NCBI GenBank assembly: GCA_002403205.1
Contig: DHHJ01000033.1
Coordinates: 6,546 to 70,545, forward strand
Direction: 5' to 3'
DNA: 64,000 nt
Origin: Anaerolineaceae bacterium UBA4775
Lineage (GTDB): Bacteria > Chloroflexota > Anaerolineae > Anaerolineales > Anaerolineaceae
Part shown: positions 7,923 to 16,626 of the stretch, piece by piece
Numbering within the stretch: the stretch's first letter is position 1
Layout: each line of letters begins with the position of its first letter
Translations under genes and position numbers: made by a program
Notes under the pieces: generated by a model
Seen by the model: the letters and a program-made list of their open reading frames with translations, nothing else
Told to the model about the DNA's origin: nothing
Database searches by the model: none

Positions 7923-10900
7923 TTAATTGTTAAAACTGATCGGGAAGTAGAATTTGTACTTGGGGTGCACGGTGATCGTTACTGTGGCGGAATCGACATA
8001 TTCGCTGCGTTGTATCGGTGGGATGGCCACCAGGTCGTAAACGAAGGTGTCGACCCCGAAGAACCCCGGGTTGGGGATATAGGTGAAGGACCCATCCTGG
8101 TTCAATGTCAACTCCCCATGCTGAGGTTGCTCCCTCACATCCAGGATGATGATGTCGTTGACGTTGAGGTCATAATCGTTGGCCAGCACACCGGGAGCCT
8201 CCACCGTCAGGGTCACATCCTGACCTGTTTCGTAGAAGTCATCCATGGCAACCGGACCCTCGTTGAAGGTCAGGGTGATGATCACGGGGTCGTGGTCGCT
8301 TGAACGGTAAGCATCCGGGGCGTAGATGGCTTGCTGGGCTGGTTTTTTGAAGGATGTGTCGTAGTCAATGAGGTCCGGTTCATCGGCGTTGATCAGCCAG
8401 ATATCCAGGTCGGTGACGTAGGGGCGCAGGTTTGCATTGACCATAATGTAATCCAGGTAGCCCGTCCGGCCGTCAAACACGTAGCTGTAGGCGGTTTCAC
8501 CGAGGATCTCTGCAATGATGTTGTGATAATCGTCATCGGTTCCCTGGGTCTCATCGGCACCTGCCTTGATGACGTCGATTGGGTCTTCCTTGGCGTAGGA
8601 GTTCAAATCGCCGATGATCAGGAATCTATCAACGCCTGTACCGGTGGGATCGGTTTCCAGCCATTGTACCTGTGCCAGGGCGGCATCTTTACGGGTCAGG
8701 TTGCAGTTTCCGGCGCCATCGCCGAGATCGGGGTCATCAACACAGGCAGAGCCTTTCGATTTGAGGTGATTGACCGCCACGGTGACCGCTTCGCCCACGG
8801 TGTTGCTCATGAAGGTTTGTGCCAGCACCGGTCGGTTGTAATTATCGAGGAACAGGGGGTCAACGCTGGAATCCAAAATGGCGTAGTCGCCCACGGGTGT
8901 GACGTTGCCCGGCTTGTAGATCAGAGCCACCTTGATCGCGTCGGTGCCGATAGCGCCGGTGGCGATGTAATCATAGGTGTCCGCGCCCATGAGGTCATTC
9001 AATCCCGCCACAAGGTCTGCTACAGCATAATCGGGGTCCTGATCGGGCCGGTCGTTCTCGATTTCGATCAGCCCAACGACATCAGCATCGATACCAGAGA
9101 GGGCTGCAAGGATCTTCGCCCGCTGCCGTTCCAGTTCTAAAGTGCTGTCGGCGCCGCGGCACTCCATATCCCCTGAGGGTCCGCAAATCCAGTTCGCCGA
9201 ACCGCCGGCATCAATGGTGGTGAAATAGTTGAGGACATTTAAATTGGCAATTTTAATGTCGCCTTCGATGATGTTTGGCTGATCAGGCCGCAAATTGGCT
9301 GCGGTGTAATCCGCGCCCTGGGTGGGCTGGATGCGATAGAGGTTGAAGCCATAATCCATGATCCCGGTCAGGTTGGTGACCAGGTCGCCCCCGCGGAAGA
9401 GGTTGTAGAGGTTAAATTCCAACCCATTGGGATGGATGGCGGGGTCCGGGTTCTGGTTGGTGCGCCCGTCATCCAGGAGGATGCTGCCCAATTTGTAAGC
9501 ATCCATGGCGGCATCCACCTCGGGAGACCCGGGTTCATACAGGGCAGTGGGGGTGGTAAAGCGTTCGGATGTGAGCACAATTTCGCCGTAACGGTCGAAA
9601 TTGTAATATTCTGAGATGACCAGGTCTTGCGGGAAGGTGACCAGCATGCCTTCATAGCGTTCAAGATAAGTCTCACTGGGGACAGGGAGGGTCACAACCG
9701 TCGGTTCAGGCAGGGGAATGCCTGTATCGCACAGCCAGACCTCAGTCACCGAGCCAATTTGGGTCAGATTAAAATATTCACCCGCTATGCCCTGCACGCG
9801 CACGTGATCGCCGACAAACACATCCATGCTGGAGGGGGCATACACAAAGATCCCATCGGAGGTGGCAGGGTCGCCATCGCCCTCAGGGTCCTGGATGTTG
9901 AAGCCGTTCTTGCCGCCTTCCTGGAAATCGCCGACCACAACACCTTCGGTCGTGACGGCCTGATTCAGCAAGGGTGTGGTCATGCCGCTGCCCTGGATCT
10001 CGTAGATGGGGGTGAACTCATCGCCACAATCGCCAAGGGTTGTAAAGCTGAAGGTGTGATCCTCTAACATAAATTCCGGCGGATCTGTACCTTCGGCAGC
10101 CACATTTTCAGCGGAAACTGTGACGGTGCACACCTCCAGGCTGGAGAAGTCCGTATCGGGGACCAGGGTGAATTCAGGGTTGTTGTGCGTCACCGTGGCG
10201 GTGTGGGTGCCGGAATCGGCACAGGAGATCTCGAACCAGGGTTCAGTGAGCGTGACTGTTTTGTTGAAGGTGATCACGATGTCTGCATCGAGAGGGACGT
10301 TGACCGCCCCATCCGCAGGCAGGGTGCTTGCGACTGCCGGATTGGGAGCGGGTATCGGGCAAATGTTCACGGGTGAAGCTGAGTTGCGGGGTGTGGGTGA
10401 ACCAGTGGAAAAATCTGTTGAATTATTATCGGTATCGGTGCAGCCTCCCTCAGCGCGTAATGCAGCAGTTGTATTGCTTAATTGTGGTGCAGCAGCTGTG
10501 CCCTCAAAGCAGGTGGCAGTTCCATACCCCACGAAATCAATGATGCCGGCAGATGTGGGACAGGCCTCGGTTAATGCGGTTGCGTGGTTCACCAAGGCCA
10601 CCTTGCCGTTGGAGGCGGACATAGCCGCATTTCCAATAGCATCTGGGGTGGGTAAGGGCTCTGTTCCACCTGTTGTACCTGCGGCTTGTTGCACCAGGTA
10701 ATACCCACCGGGGGGGATGATTCCTGAGAGGGAAGTCACATTCCAGGTTGAGCCGGTAGCTGAGGCATATTGCACACTCCAACCTGTGATGTCGACAGGC
10801 GTGCTGCCCCCGTTGAAGAGTTCAACGAAGTCGTGGGTGTAGTATGCGCCGGTGTTGCCACCTCCACCATACACCTGGCTGATGCGCACATCAACAGTCA

Positions 10901-10991
10901 TGGCTTGTAGCGGTTTGGGCATCACCCCCAATGCGCTGAACACAAACACAAATACCAGCACCAAATTGAGCAATTTTGGTCTGTTTTTCAT
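7923..10991 (-). CDS. Secreted multi-domain endonuclease/exonuclease/phosphatase-family nuclease (ExeM/NucH-like)
   Basis: Protein of 1022 aa from the ATG at 10991, chosen over an in-frame start at 11045 because GGAGGTG lies 4 nt upstream and a signal peptide (MKNRPKLLNLVLVFVFVFSALG) begins there. Domains in order: lamin-tail domain (about 30-170, VRISQVYGGGG, HDFVELFN); SbsA-type Ig-like domain (about 215-320); YhcR-type OB-fold (about 325-440, GFNIQDPEGDGDPATSDGIFVY); EEP nuclease (about 590-905, ANLNVLNYF, GLIEIENDR, VNHLKSKG, IGDLNSYAKEDP, SSDHDPVII); and a C-terminal Ig/cadherin-like domain (VLANDYDLN). All catalytic EEP motifs are intact. Families of this layout are extracellular DNases. 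No sortase or transmembrane anchor is seen at the C-terminus, so it is probably released or held by its Ig domains. Convergent with recJ. Confidence 0.9.
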   Translation of the reverse strand: MKNRPKLLNLVLVFVFVFSALGVMPKPLQAMTVDVRISQVYGGGGNTGAYYTHDFVELFNGGSTPVDITGWSVQYASATGSTWNVTSLSGIIPPGGYYLVQQAAGTTGGTEPLPTPDAIGNAAMSASNGKVALVNHATALTEACPTSAGIIDFVGYGTATCFEGTAAAPQLSNTTAALRAEGGCTDTDNNSTDFSTGSPTPRNSASPVNICPIPAPNPAVASTLPADGAVNVPLDADIVITFNKTVTLTEPWFEISCADSGTHTATVTHNNPEFTLVPDTDFSSLEVCTVTVSAENVAAEGTDPPEFMLEDHTFSFTTLGDCGDEFTPIYEIQGSGMTTPLLNQAVTTEGVVVGDFQEGGKNGFNIQDPEGDGDPATSDGIFVYAPSSMDVFVGDHVRVQGIAGEYFNLTQIGSVTEVWLCDTGIPLPEPTVVTLPVPSETYLERYEGMLVTFPQDLVISEYYNFDRYGEIVLTSERFTTPTALYEPGSPEVDAAMDAYKLGSILLDDGRTNQNPDPAIHPNGLEFNLYNLFRGGDLVTNLTGIMDYGFNLYRIQPTQGADYTAANLRPDQPNIIEGDIKIANLNVLNYFTTIDAGGSANWICGPSGDMECRGADSTLELERQRAKILAALSGIDADVVGLIEIENDRPDQDPDYAVADLVAGLNDLMGADTYDYIATGAIGTDAIKVALIYKPGNVTPVGDYAILDSSVDPLFLDNYNRPVLAQTFMSNTVGEAVTVAVNHLKSKGSACVDDPDLGDGAGNCNLTRKDAALAQVQWLETDPTGTGVDRFLIIGDLNSYAKEDPIDVIKAGADETQGTDDDYHNIIAEILGETAYSYVFDGRTGYLDYIMVNANLRPYVTDLDIWLINADEPDLIDYDTSFKKPAQQAIYAPDAYRSSDHDPVIITLTFNEGPVAMDDFYETGQDVTLTVEAPGVLANDYDLNVNDIIILDVREQPQHGELTLNQDGSFTYIPNPGFFGVDTFVYDLVAIPPIQRSEYVDSATVTITVHPKYKFYFPISFNN

Positions 10992-11118
10992 GAGACACCT
11001 CCATATGAAATTGAATGGGAAAAGAATTGCGCTTATCCCAATCATATCACAGGAATTGCCCGTAAAGAGAAAATTTTAAGGCGATTTTGGCTTGGGTTGG
11101 TTTGTTTGGGAAGTTGGA

Positions 11119-11152
11119 CAAAAAAAGCCTCCCGGGTGCTCTCCGGAAGGCT
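11119..11152 (-). terminator. Rho-independent terminator of degV
   Basis: On the minus strand AGCCTTCCGG, a 6-nt loop, then CCCGGGAGGCT and a run of seven T. It lies 17 nt beyond the degV stop. Confidence 0.85.
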
Positions 11153-11168
11153 GTCTGATTGCTCAGGG

Positions 11169-12014
11169 TCACTCGGCATACCCGCACAGCGCCAGCGCGC
11201 CTGGGCCGGTATTGATGCCTAATACAGGCCCGGTGATGTTCACCAGCAGCTCGACGGGGTTGAACTCCTCACGAATGCGTTCTGCCAGTTTTTCGGCTTC
11301 TTCCAGTGCGTTGCCATGCAGCACAGCGATGTGCAGTCGGCCGGCAGTCTCCAGTGCATCGAAGAACTTCCGGTACAGCATGCGCAGCATGGCTTGATGG
11401 GTGCGCGCCAGTCCGGCTGGCTCAACCAGGCCGGTTTCGTGGTTGATCTTGATCACGGGCTTGACCTTCAACAAGGTTCCCACCCATTTGGCCGCATCAC
11501 CGATCCGGCCGCCGCGTTCCAGGTATTCTATGGTCTGCATTGCCACCACCTGGACGAGGCTCTCGCGCACTTTGGCGACCTTTTCGATGATCTCTGCCCT
11601 GCCTGCACCCTGGTCGCGGGCGCGGGCCGCAGCCAGCACCTGCCAGCCAAGGGTCATGGTTGGGCCTTTCGAGTCGATCACGGAAACCGGGATTTTGGCC
11701 CCCTCCGCTGCCGCTTTCGCCATCTGGTAGGTCCCGCTCATGGCGCTGGAGACGGTCAGGATGAGCGCTTCACTGGTGCCATCTTCGACCGCCTGGTTGA
11801 TGGCGGCCAGGAAATCTGCCGTGGTGGCCTGGGATGAGGTCGGCCGTTGGGGATCACTTTGGATGCGCTTGTAAAAGTCTTCAGGAGCCAGATCAACCCG
11901 GTCTTTGAATTGTTCCTCGCCCCAGATGATGTATTGGGGCACAATGTGGATGTTGTATTGCTCAACCAGCGCTTGGGGAATATCACAGGTGCTGTCGGTT
12001 AAGATCGCGATCAT
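11169..12014 (-). CDS. DegV family fatty-acid-binding protein
   Basis: Protein of 281 aa covering the whole DegV fold. It has the N-terminal IAILTDSTCDIP, VDLAPEDFYKRI, PTSSQ and the LTVSSAMSGTYQMA segment, then IEYLERGGRIG and LLKVKPVIKI in the second domain. DegV/FakB-like proteins bind a single fatty acid; in Firmicutes FakB presents it to the kinase FakA for phosphorylation and membrane lipid synthesis. No fakA (DhaK/DhaL) gene lies nearby, so this may be a stand-alone paralogue. AAAGGAG lies 6 nt before the ATG. It is monocistronic, with its own terminator. Confidence 0.9.
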   Translation of the reverse strand: MIAILTDSTCDIPQALVEQYNIHIVPQYIIWGEEQFKDRVDLAPEDFYKRIQSDPQRPTSSQATTADFLAAINQAVEDGTSEALILTVSSAMSGTYQMAKAAAEGAKIPVSVIDSKGPTMTLGWQVLAAARARDQGAGRAEIIEKVAKVRESLVQVVAMQTIEYLERGGRIGDAAKWVGTLLKVKPVIKINHETGLVEPAGLARTHQAMLRMLYRKFFDALETAGRLHIAVLHGNALEEAEKLAERIREEFNPVELLVNITGPVLGINTGPGALALCGYAE

Positions 12015-12291
12015 GCAGTTCTCCTTTTAATGGCAATTTTAGCCCTGATTATACTCGGTGATATCATGTACTGGTAAAGGCGGGAATCGGTTAATCCGGA
12101 GCTGTGTGTGGCGAGTGGCAGATGGGAGCGGATTCAGCCAATTGTCCAATTTTACCTCTGCATTTTCTGGAGATACACTTTTAAACCGGTGGGGTTATAA
12201 TTTTAATGATCCACATATGGACACCTCTAAGGATTTGTGACCCGTGACCTGAACGTTGGGGTGCCCATCCTTACTCCCAAGGAGTGATGAA

Positions 12292-13029
12292 ATGACTGAA
12301 TATAATCCTGATGAACTGCAATCCAATGCCGAAACGCCTGAACCTCAGGTACAGTTGCCAGAGGAGCAACGCGACGGCACAGAAGAATTGGCACCGGCGG
12401 ATGAAACGGGTGGCGCCTTACCCCCAGCCAATGCGCCAGAACCGGAAAAGCAAGCCGAACAAGCGACCGAAAAGAAGCCCCCATCCCGTTTCCAACGGTT
12501 CCTGCGAAAATTTTTAATCGGGCTGGCGATTGTGGCAGTCATCTTCCTGGCTGGCTTTCTGACCAACCATTTTGTGCGCTACAGGCCGCTGGTAGATACC
12601 CTGGAAGAAACGCAGACTGAACTGACGGACGCCCGCCAGTCGGTGAGTGACCTGGAGGCGGAAATTGTGCGATTAAAACGCCTTAACCAAACTGCCCAGG
12701 ATGAAATTGATGACCTGGAAGCAGAACTGGCAGCTGCCAAGACGAACGCACACTTTTACCAGGTGCTGGTTGATGTCAATGCAGCCCGGATCGCGCTCTT
12801 CCTGGAGGATCTTGAAGGCGCAGAGGCAGCCCTGGCGGAAACACAAGAGAAACTGGCGGACCTGCAACCTGCCATCAGCGCAACGGACCCTGACTTGGCG
12901 CTCAGCCTGCCCCGCCGTCTGGAATTAATCGTCTCCGGCATGGCACGGGACCCCGAGACCGCGCACATCGACCTCGAGCTGTTCACCAGGGACCTGCTGG
13001 CGCTTGAACCCCAGCTGTCGATAGAGTAG
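12292..13029 (+). CDS. Single-pass membrane protein with coiled coil, function unknown
   Basis: Protein of 245 aa. The N-terminal 75 residues are acidic, Pro/Glu/Ala-rich and probably disordered. One transmembrane segment follows (FLIGLAIVAVIFLAGFL), then heptad-like repeats rich in Leu/Glu/Asp (about 105-165, DTLEETQTEL, DDLEAELAAAK) and a helical C-terminal region. By the basic residues before the membrane segment (RFQRFLRKF) the coiled coil should face outward. I do not recognise a family. The start at 12292 is preceded by AAGGAG at 8 nt and was preferred over an upstream in-frame start at 12256. Flanked by degV and an MFS gene, neither of which suggests a role. Confidence 0.7.
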   Translation: MTEYNPDELQSNAETPEPQVQLPEEQRDGTEELAPADETGGALPPANAPEPEKQAEQATEKKPPSRFQRFLRKFLIGLAIVAVIFLAGFLTNHFVRYRPLVDTLEETQTELTDARQSVSDLEAEIVRLKRLNQTAQDEIDDLEAELAAAKTNAHFYQVLVDVNAARIALFLEDLEGAEAALAETQEKLADLQPAISATDPDLALSLPRRLELIVSGMARDPETAHIDLELFTRDLLALEPQLSIE

Positions 13030-13123
13030 AGTGTAACCTCGACAGTAAGCATGGGGCAAATCACCTTCGGGCGTTCAGAACCGGGGAAACCTGCTGTTTT
13101 GAAGGCTAAAAGTATATTTTTCG

Positions 13124-13156
13124 GGGCGAGTCGAAAGGCTCGCCCTGCAGTTTTTT
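13124..13156 (+). terminator. Terminator after the coiled-coil membrane protein gene
   Basis: GGGCGAG and CTCGCCC pair around an 8-nt loop and are followed by TGCAG and six T. It lies about 95 nt after the stop at 13029. Confidence 0.65.
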
Positions 13157-13321
13157 CACCGTCTGAAGACGGTTTGATCGGGTTTAAGGTTGATAGTTCG
13201 CTTCACGGCTTGGGGGTGTGCAAACCGTGATACACTTATCCGGGCTTGACCCCCCGTGAAAGGTTCATGAGGGGCTTGATCCAGCATTCTTACACCAATT
13301 TGCTTTTCTGAGGCATATTAA

Positions 13322-14497
13322 ATGGAAACCGAGACCATCATCGAAGGTGCTGAATTTCAAACCCGGGGTGTGACCGTACTGACGGTATCCCATGCAGTGC
13401 ACGATGGCTATTCTGCCTTCCTGCCTGCCCTGCTGCCGCTGTTGATCGAGAAATTTGCCCTCTCCAACACCCTTGCCGGGCTGCTGTCAGCGTTTTACCA
13501 GTTGCCCTCGCTGTCGCAGCCTTTCATCGGTCGGCTGGCCGATCGGGCGAACCTGCGCTTTTTGGTGATTTTGGCCCCGACCATCACCGGCGCAGCCATG
13601 AGCAGCGTGGGGGTTGCCCCGACATTTGGTGTTGCCGCCTTTTTGTTGGTTTTGGCAGGGATCAGCTCTTCGACCCTGCATGCTACCGGGCCGGTCATGG
13701 GAAGGACCCTTTCAGGCGACCGATTGGGGCGGGGGATGAGCATCTGGATGGTTGGTGGCGAGCTTGGGCGAGCCCTCGGCCCGCTGATCACGGTCACAGC
13801 GGTTGGGTATCTGACGCTTGAGGGCCTGCCCTGGCTGATGATGGCGGGGGTTATGACATCGGTTTACTTGTATGTCAAGCTGGACCGCATCTCGACCAGC
13901 ACGCAGGAGACAACTGAGCATCTCCCCTGGCGTGAAGGGCTGACCAGGCTGCGGGGGCTGATGCTGCCGATGGCTGCGATCCTGTTCATCCGATCGCTGA
14001 CTTCGGCTACGCTGACCACTTTTTTGCCCACTTTGCTGACCCGGGAGGGCAGCACCTTGTGGATGGCGGGATTCTCGCTGACGATCCTCGAAGTGGCGGG
14101 CATGGCTGGCGCCTTCCTGGCTGGAAACCTGAGCGACAGGTTTGGCAGGCGGCGCATGTTAGCGATCTCCTTTACCGCCACACCCGTGCTGATGTTCCTG
14201 TTCTTGCAGGCGGGTCCCCTGTGGAAACTGCCACTGCTGGTTCTGCTGGGCTTCTTCTCGATTTCCATCGTCCCTGTGATGATGGCGATCGTGATGGAAA
14301 ACGCATCCGACCAGCCCGCATTTGCCAACGGCGTTTACATGGCGGCCAGTTTTGTGCTGAGATCGTTGGGATTGGTGCTGGTGGGTGTGCTTTCAGATTG
14401 GTTTGACCTGCGGTTCACTTTTTTGCTCAGTGCCGGGTTGCTGCCGCTGTGTTTGCCCTTGGTGGCGTTGCTGCCGAAGTCGGTCAGGCGGGGGTGA
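13322..14497 (+). CDS. MFS exporter, fosmidomycin-resistance (Fsr)-like
   Basis: Protein of 391 aa with about 12 hydrophobic segments. The N-terminal HAVHDGYSAFLPALLP and FYQLPSLSQPFIGRLADR match the Fsr-type branch of the major facilitator superfamily, and a second MFS loop (GNLSDRFGRRRM) marks the C-terminal half. Such proteins export small molecules by proton antiport, but the substrate cannot be read from sequence. GAGG lies 9 nt before the ATG. The flanking genes have no evident functional link. Confidence 0.8.
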   Translation: METETIIEGAEFQTRGVTVLTVSHAVHDGYSAFLPALLPLLIEKFALSNTLAGLLSAFYQLPSLSQPFIGRLADRANLRFLVILAPTITGAAMSSVGVAPTFGVAAFLLVLAGISSSTLHATGPVMGRTLSGDRLGRGMSIWMVGGELGRALGPLITVTAVGYLTLEGLPWLMMAGVMTSVYLYVKLDRISTSTQETTEHLPWREGLTRLRGLMLPMAAILFIRSLTSATLTTFLPTLLTREGSTLWMAGFSLTILEVAGMAGAFLAGNLSDRFGRRRMLAISFTATPVLMFLFLQAGPLWKLPLLVLLGFFSISIVPVMMAIVMENASDQPAFANGVYMAASFVLRSLGLVLVGVLSDWFDLRFTFLLSAGLLPLCLPLVALLPKSVRRG

Positions 14498-14944
14498 GCA
14501 TCGCTCGATTATTATTTTTGTTAATTTTCCCGCTTAGACACAGCGCAAACGTTACAGAATTTGAACTTGCAGCACGCTGTGTGGCGTCAGTGCTTAACTA
14601 ACTGAGTGGTCCGCGGAATAAGATTTTCCAGTTGTCTGAACAATAAGGTACCATTATTATATAAATGAATATTGCGCATAAATCAGGCTACAGGATCAAT
14701 GTTTAAGCCAGAACATTTTTAAGCACAAAATGTGTTTGGAGCTGATTCGCTTGATATCCTCGGTGCATTTATCCCGTGCAATTCGTTTCGCGCAGTATTT
14801 TTATTTTGTAAAAGGATATGCCCTATGGGATAGGGATGTGGTCACTTTATAAAAGATGCTTATTTTACTTATCGCACCAAATCAAGGATCATGTGTTTTC
14901 GACAATGTCACTCAAATGCGATCCATTGTTAAGGAAGGTTTTCA
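14498..14944. other. Gene-free AT-rich gap upstream of the disulfide reductase
   Basis: No coding frame with recognisable similarity is seen. The segment is clearly AT-richer than its neighbours and contains a small inverted repeat (ACATTTT/AAAATGT, 14713-14733). Near the end AAGGAAGG forms the ribosome binding site of the next gene. The length leaves room for a regulated promoter, but no operator can be assigned. Confidence 0.4.
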
Positions 14945-16324
14945 ATGAGCGATAATTATGATTATGATGTGTTGGTGATCGGTGCAGGGCAGGGCGGACT
15001 GCCCGCGGCTCACATGGCTGCTAATCTGGGCGCACAGGTTGCCCTGATTGAAAAAGGAGAAGTTGGCGGCACCTGAGTGAATGAAGGATGCGTTCCCACC
15101 AAAGCAATGATCCGCTCAGCCGAGGTGATGCATCTGGTGGCTCGGAGAGCCGCTGAATTTGGTGTAGAAATTGCTGGTGAGGTCCGGTTCAATCTTGCGC
15201 AGGCTGTAGCCCGCAAAGACCATATCGTTGGTGGAATCATTCAGTCAATAAATTACAATTTGGATCAACGCCAGAATTTGATCACATTCATCCATGACGA
15301 GGCACGTTTTCTGAATGACCACGAAATTGAGACCGGGTCGGGTAAGCTCAGTTTTGAGAAAGCCATCATCGCCACGGGCGCACGAAATGTGACCCCGAGC
15401 ATTGCGGGCTTAGCTGAAATTGATTACCTGACCAACCGGACTGCGCTGGCGTTGAAAGCGTTACCTGCAAGCATGATCATCATTGGTGGGGGATATGTGG
15501 GATTGGAATTTGCCCAAATGTACAGCCGTTTTGGTACTCAAGTGACTTTAGTGGGCCGAAACCCGCATTTGGCACCGGGTGATGATGAAGACCTCACCGG
15601 GTTATTAGGTGAATACCTCCGTGAAGAAGGCATCACTGTTCACACAAATGCCCCGGTGAAGGCGGTTAAGGAAGAAAAGGGCATTAAGATTGTGACTGCA
15701 GAGATAAATGGTGCGGAGATCGATATCCGGGCTGAGGTTGTCCTCCTGGCTGCAGGCAGGATCGGCAATACGGATAACCTCAACCTTAAGGCTGCCGGGA
15801 TCGACGCAGCAGACCGTGGCTTTGTTGCGGTCAATGACCAGCTGCGCACGTCCCAGGCTCATATTTGGGCTGTTGGGGATGCCACCGGCGGGTTGATGTT
15901 CACGCATGTTGCCACATACGAAGGGCCGATCGCCGCGCTCAATGCAGTCAAAGGTTTAGAAAAGCAGGTCGACTACAGAGCTGTCCCGCATGCCATTTTT
16001 ACTGACCCCGCACTGGCTGCGGTTGGCATGACTGAAGCGGATGCACGCGCACAAGGGTACGATGTGGGTGTGGGCGAAGTTCCGGCAGATGGCGCCCGCG
16101 CCAAAGCGATTGGTGATACTCGCGGCAAAATAAAAGCGGTCGTCGATCGCCAGACAGGGGAGATCTTGGGCTTCCACATTTTGGCTCCTCATGGTGACAT
16201 CCTGCTGCACGAAGCTGTTGCAGCCATGCATGACCACGGCCCAATCGAACGAATTGCAAAATCCATCCACGTTCACCCGACCCTCAGTGAAATGGTCAAG
16301 GCGGCGGCAAAAGCTGCCAGGTAG
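14945..16324 (+). CDS. FAD/NAD(P)-dependent disulfide reductase (Lpd/MerA-like), in-frame TGA at redox Cys44: candidate selenoprotein
   Basis: From the ATG at 14945 (AAGGAAGG 6 nt upstream) the frame encodes a full-length 459-aa class I pyridine-nucleotide disulfide oxidoreductase, interrupted only by TGA at codon 44 (15074-15076). The FAD motif VIGAGQGGLPAA (11-22) precedes it. The redox site reads GGT-(TGA)-VNEGC-VPTK, where the family has GGTCxNxGCxPxK; the second cysteine, C49, is intact. NAD motif IIIGGGYVGLEF (about 179-190), the FAD-contact AVGDATGG, the dimerisation domain and the active-site HPTLSE (H444, E449) are all present. There is no other lesion. TGA replaces exactly the interchange thiol, so selenocysteine is a plausible reading; a nonsense mutation with re-start at GTG 15077 is the alternative. 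There is no N-terminal heavy-metal domain, and no E1/E2 complex genes are adjacent. Confidence 0.75.
15077..15113 (+). promoter_or_regulatory. Possible bacterial SECIS-like hairpin just after the TGA
   Basis: Nine nucleotides after the TGA, GGATGC can pair with GCA and TCC on the far side of a 12-nt loop beginning GTT, with ATGA bulged (15086-15113). A guanine at the loop start and a position about 15 nt after the TGA are near what is described for bacterial SECIS elements. The stem is short and could be chance; no folding was run. Confidence 0.25.
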
Positions 16325-16501
16325 TATCCGGTCACAGCCGGGGTGAAGCGGTTTTATTATAGGTGTGTATGTTTTTTTTTGATGAAGATTGTTACATAGC
16401 TGGCCAGGCAAATGGCTTCTTCTGGCCTAGAAGGCAGATAAGCATCCCAAAACCCTTAGGCTGGGGCAAGCTGGAATGAGGGCTTTAAGCCTGTAGGCAT
16501 A

Positions 16502-16575
16502 TGGGCGGAACAGGACTCGAACCTGCGACCTCTTCTGTGTAAGAGAAGCGCTCTAACCAACTGAGCTATCCGCCC
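16502..16575 (-). tRNA. tRNA-Val (UAC)
   Basis: The minus strand gives a complete 74-nt cloverleaf: acceptor GGGCGGA pairing with TCCGCCC, D-arm GCTC-AGTTGGTTA-GAGC, anticodon stem CTTCT/AGAAG with loop CTTACAC (anticodon TAC), and T-arm GCAGG-TTCGAGT-CCTGT with discriminator A. CCA is not encoded. It is antisense to and between the disulfide reductase and the FAH-family gene. Confidence 0.95.
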
Positions 16576-16613
16576 GAGAACACCATTATACCGCAATTGC
16601 TCCCTTTAAATGG

Positions 16614-16619
16614 TATCAT
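16614..16619 (+). promoter_or_regulatory. -10 hexamer TATCAT, leaderless type
   Basis: TATCAT ends 7 nt before the ATG at 16627 and no ribosome binding site intervenes. No -35 match is evident. Confidence 0.4.
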
Positions 16620-16626
16620 TGCTCCC

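Noticed and set aside
8331..9140. Long 269-aa plus-strand frame inside the secreted nuclease gene
   Set aside because: It is a mirror frame of the nuclease coding strand; the minus-strand frame has domain motifs, a signal peptide and a ribosome binding site.
14945..16324. TGA as general recoding (TGA = Trp or Gly genetic code)
   Set aside because: Many genes in the window, including the first helicase-like gene and the SDR neighbours, end with TGA at the expected place.
15077..16324. A shorter functional reductase starting at GTG 15077
   Set aside because: It would lack the whole FAD-binding N-terminal motif and the first redox cysteine, so it could not be a normal family member; kept only as a possible degraded form.
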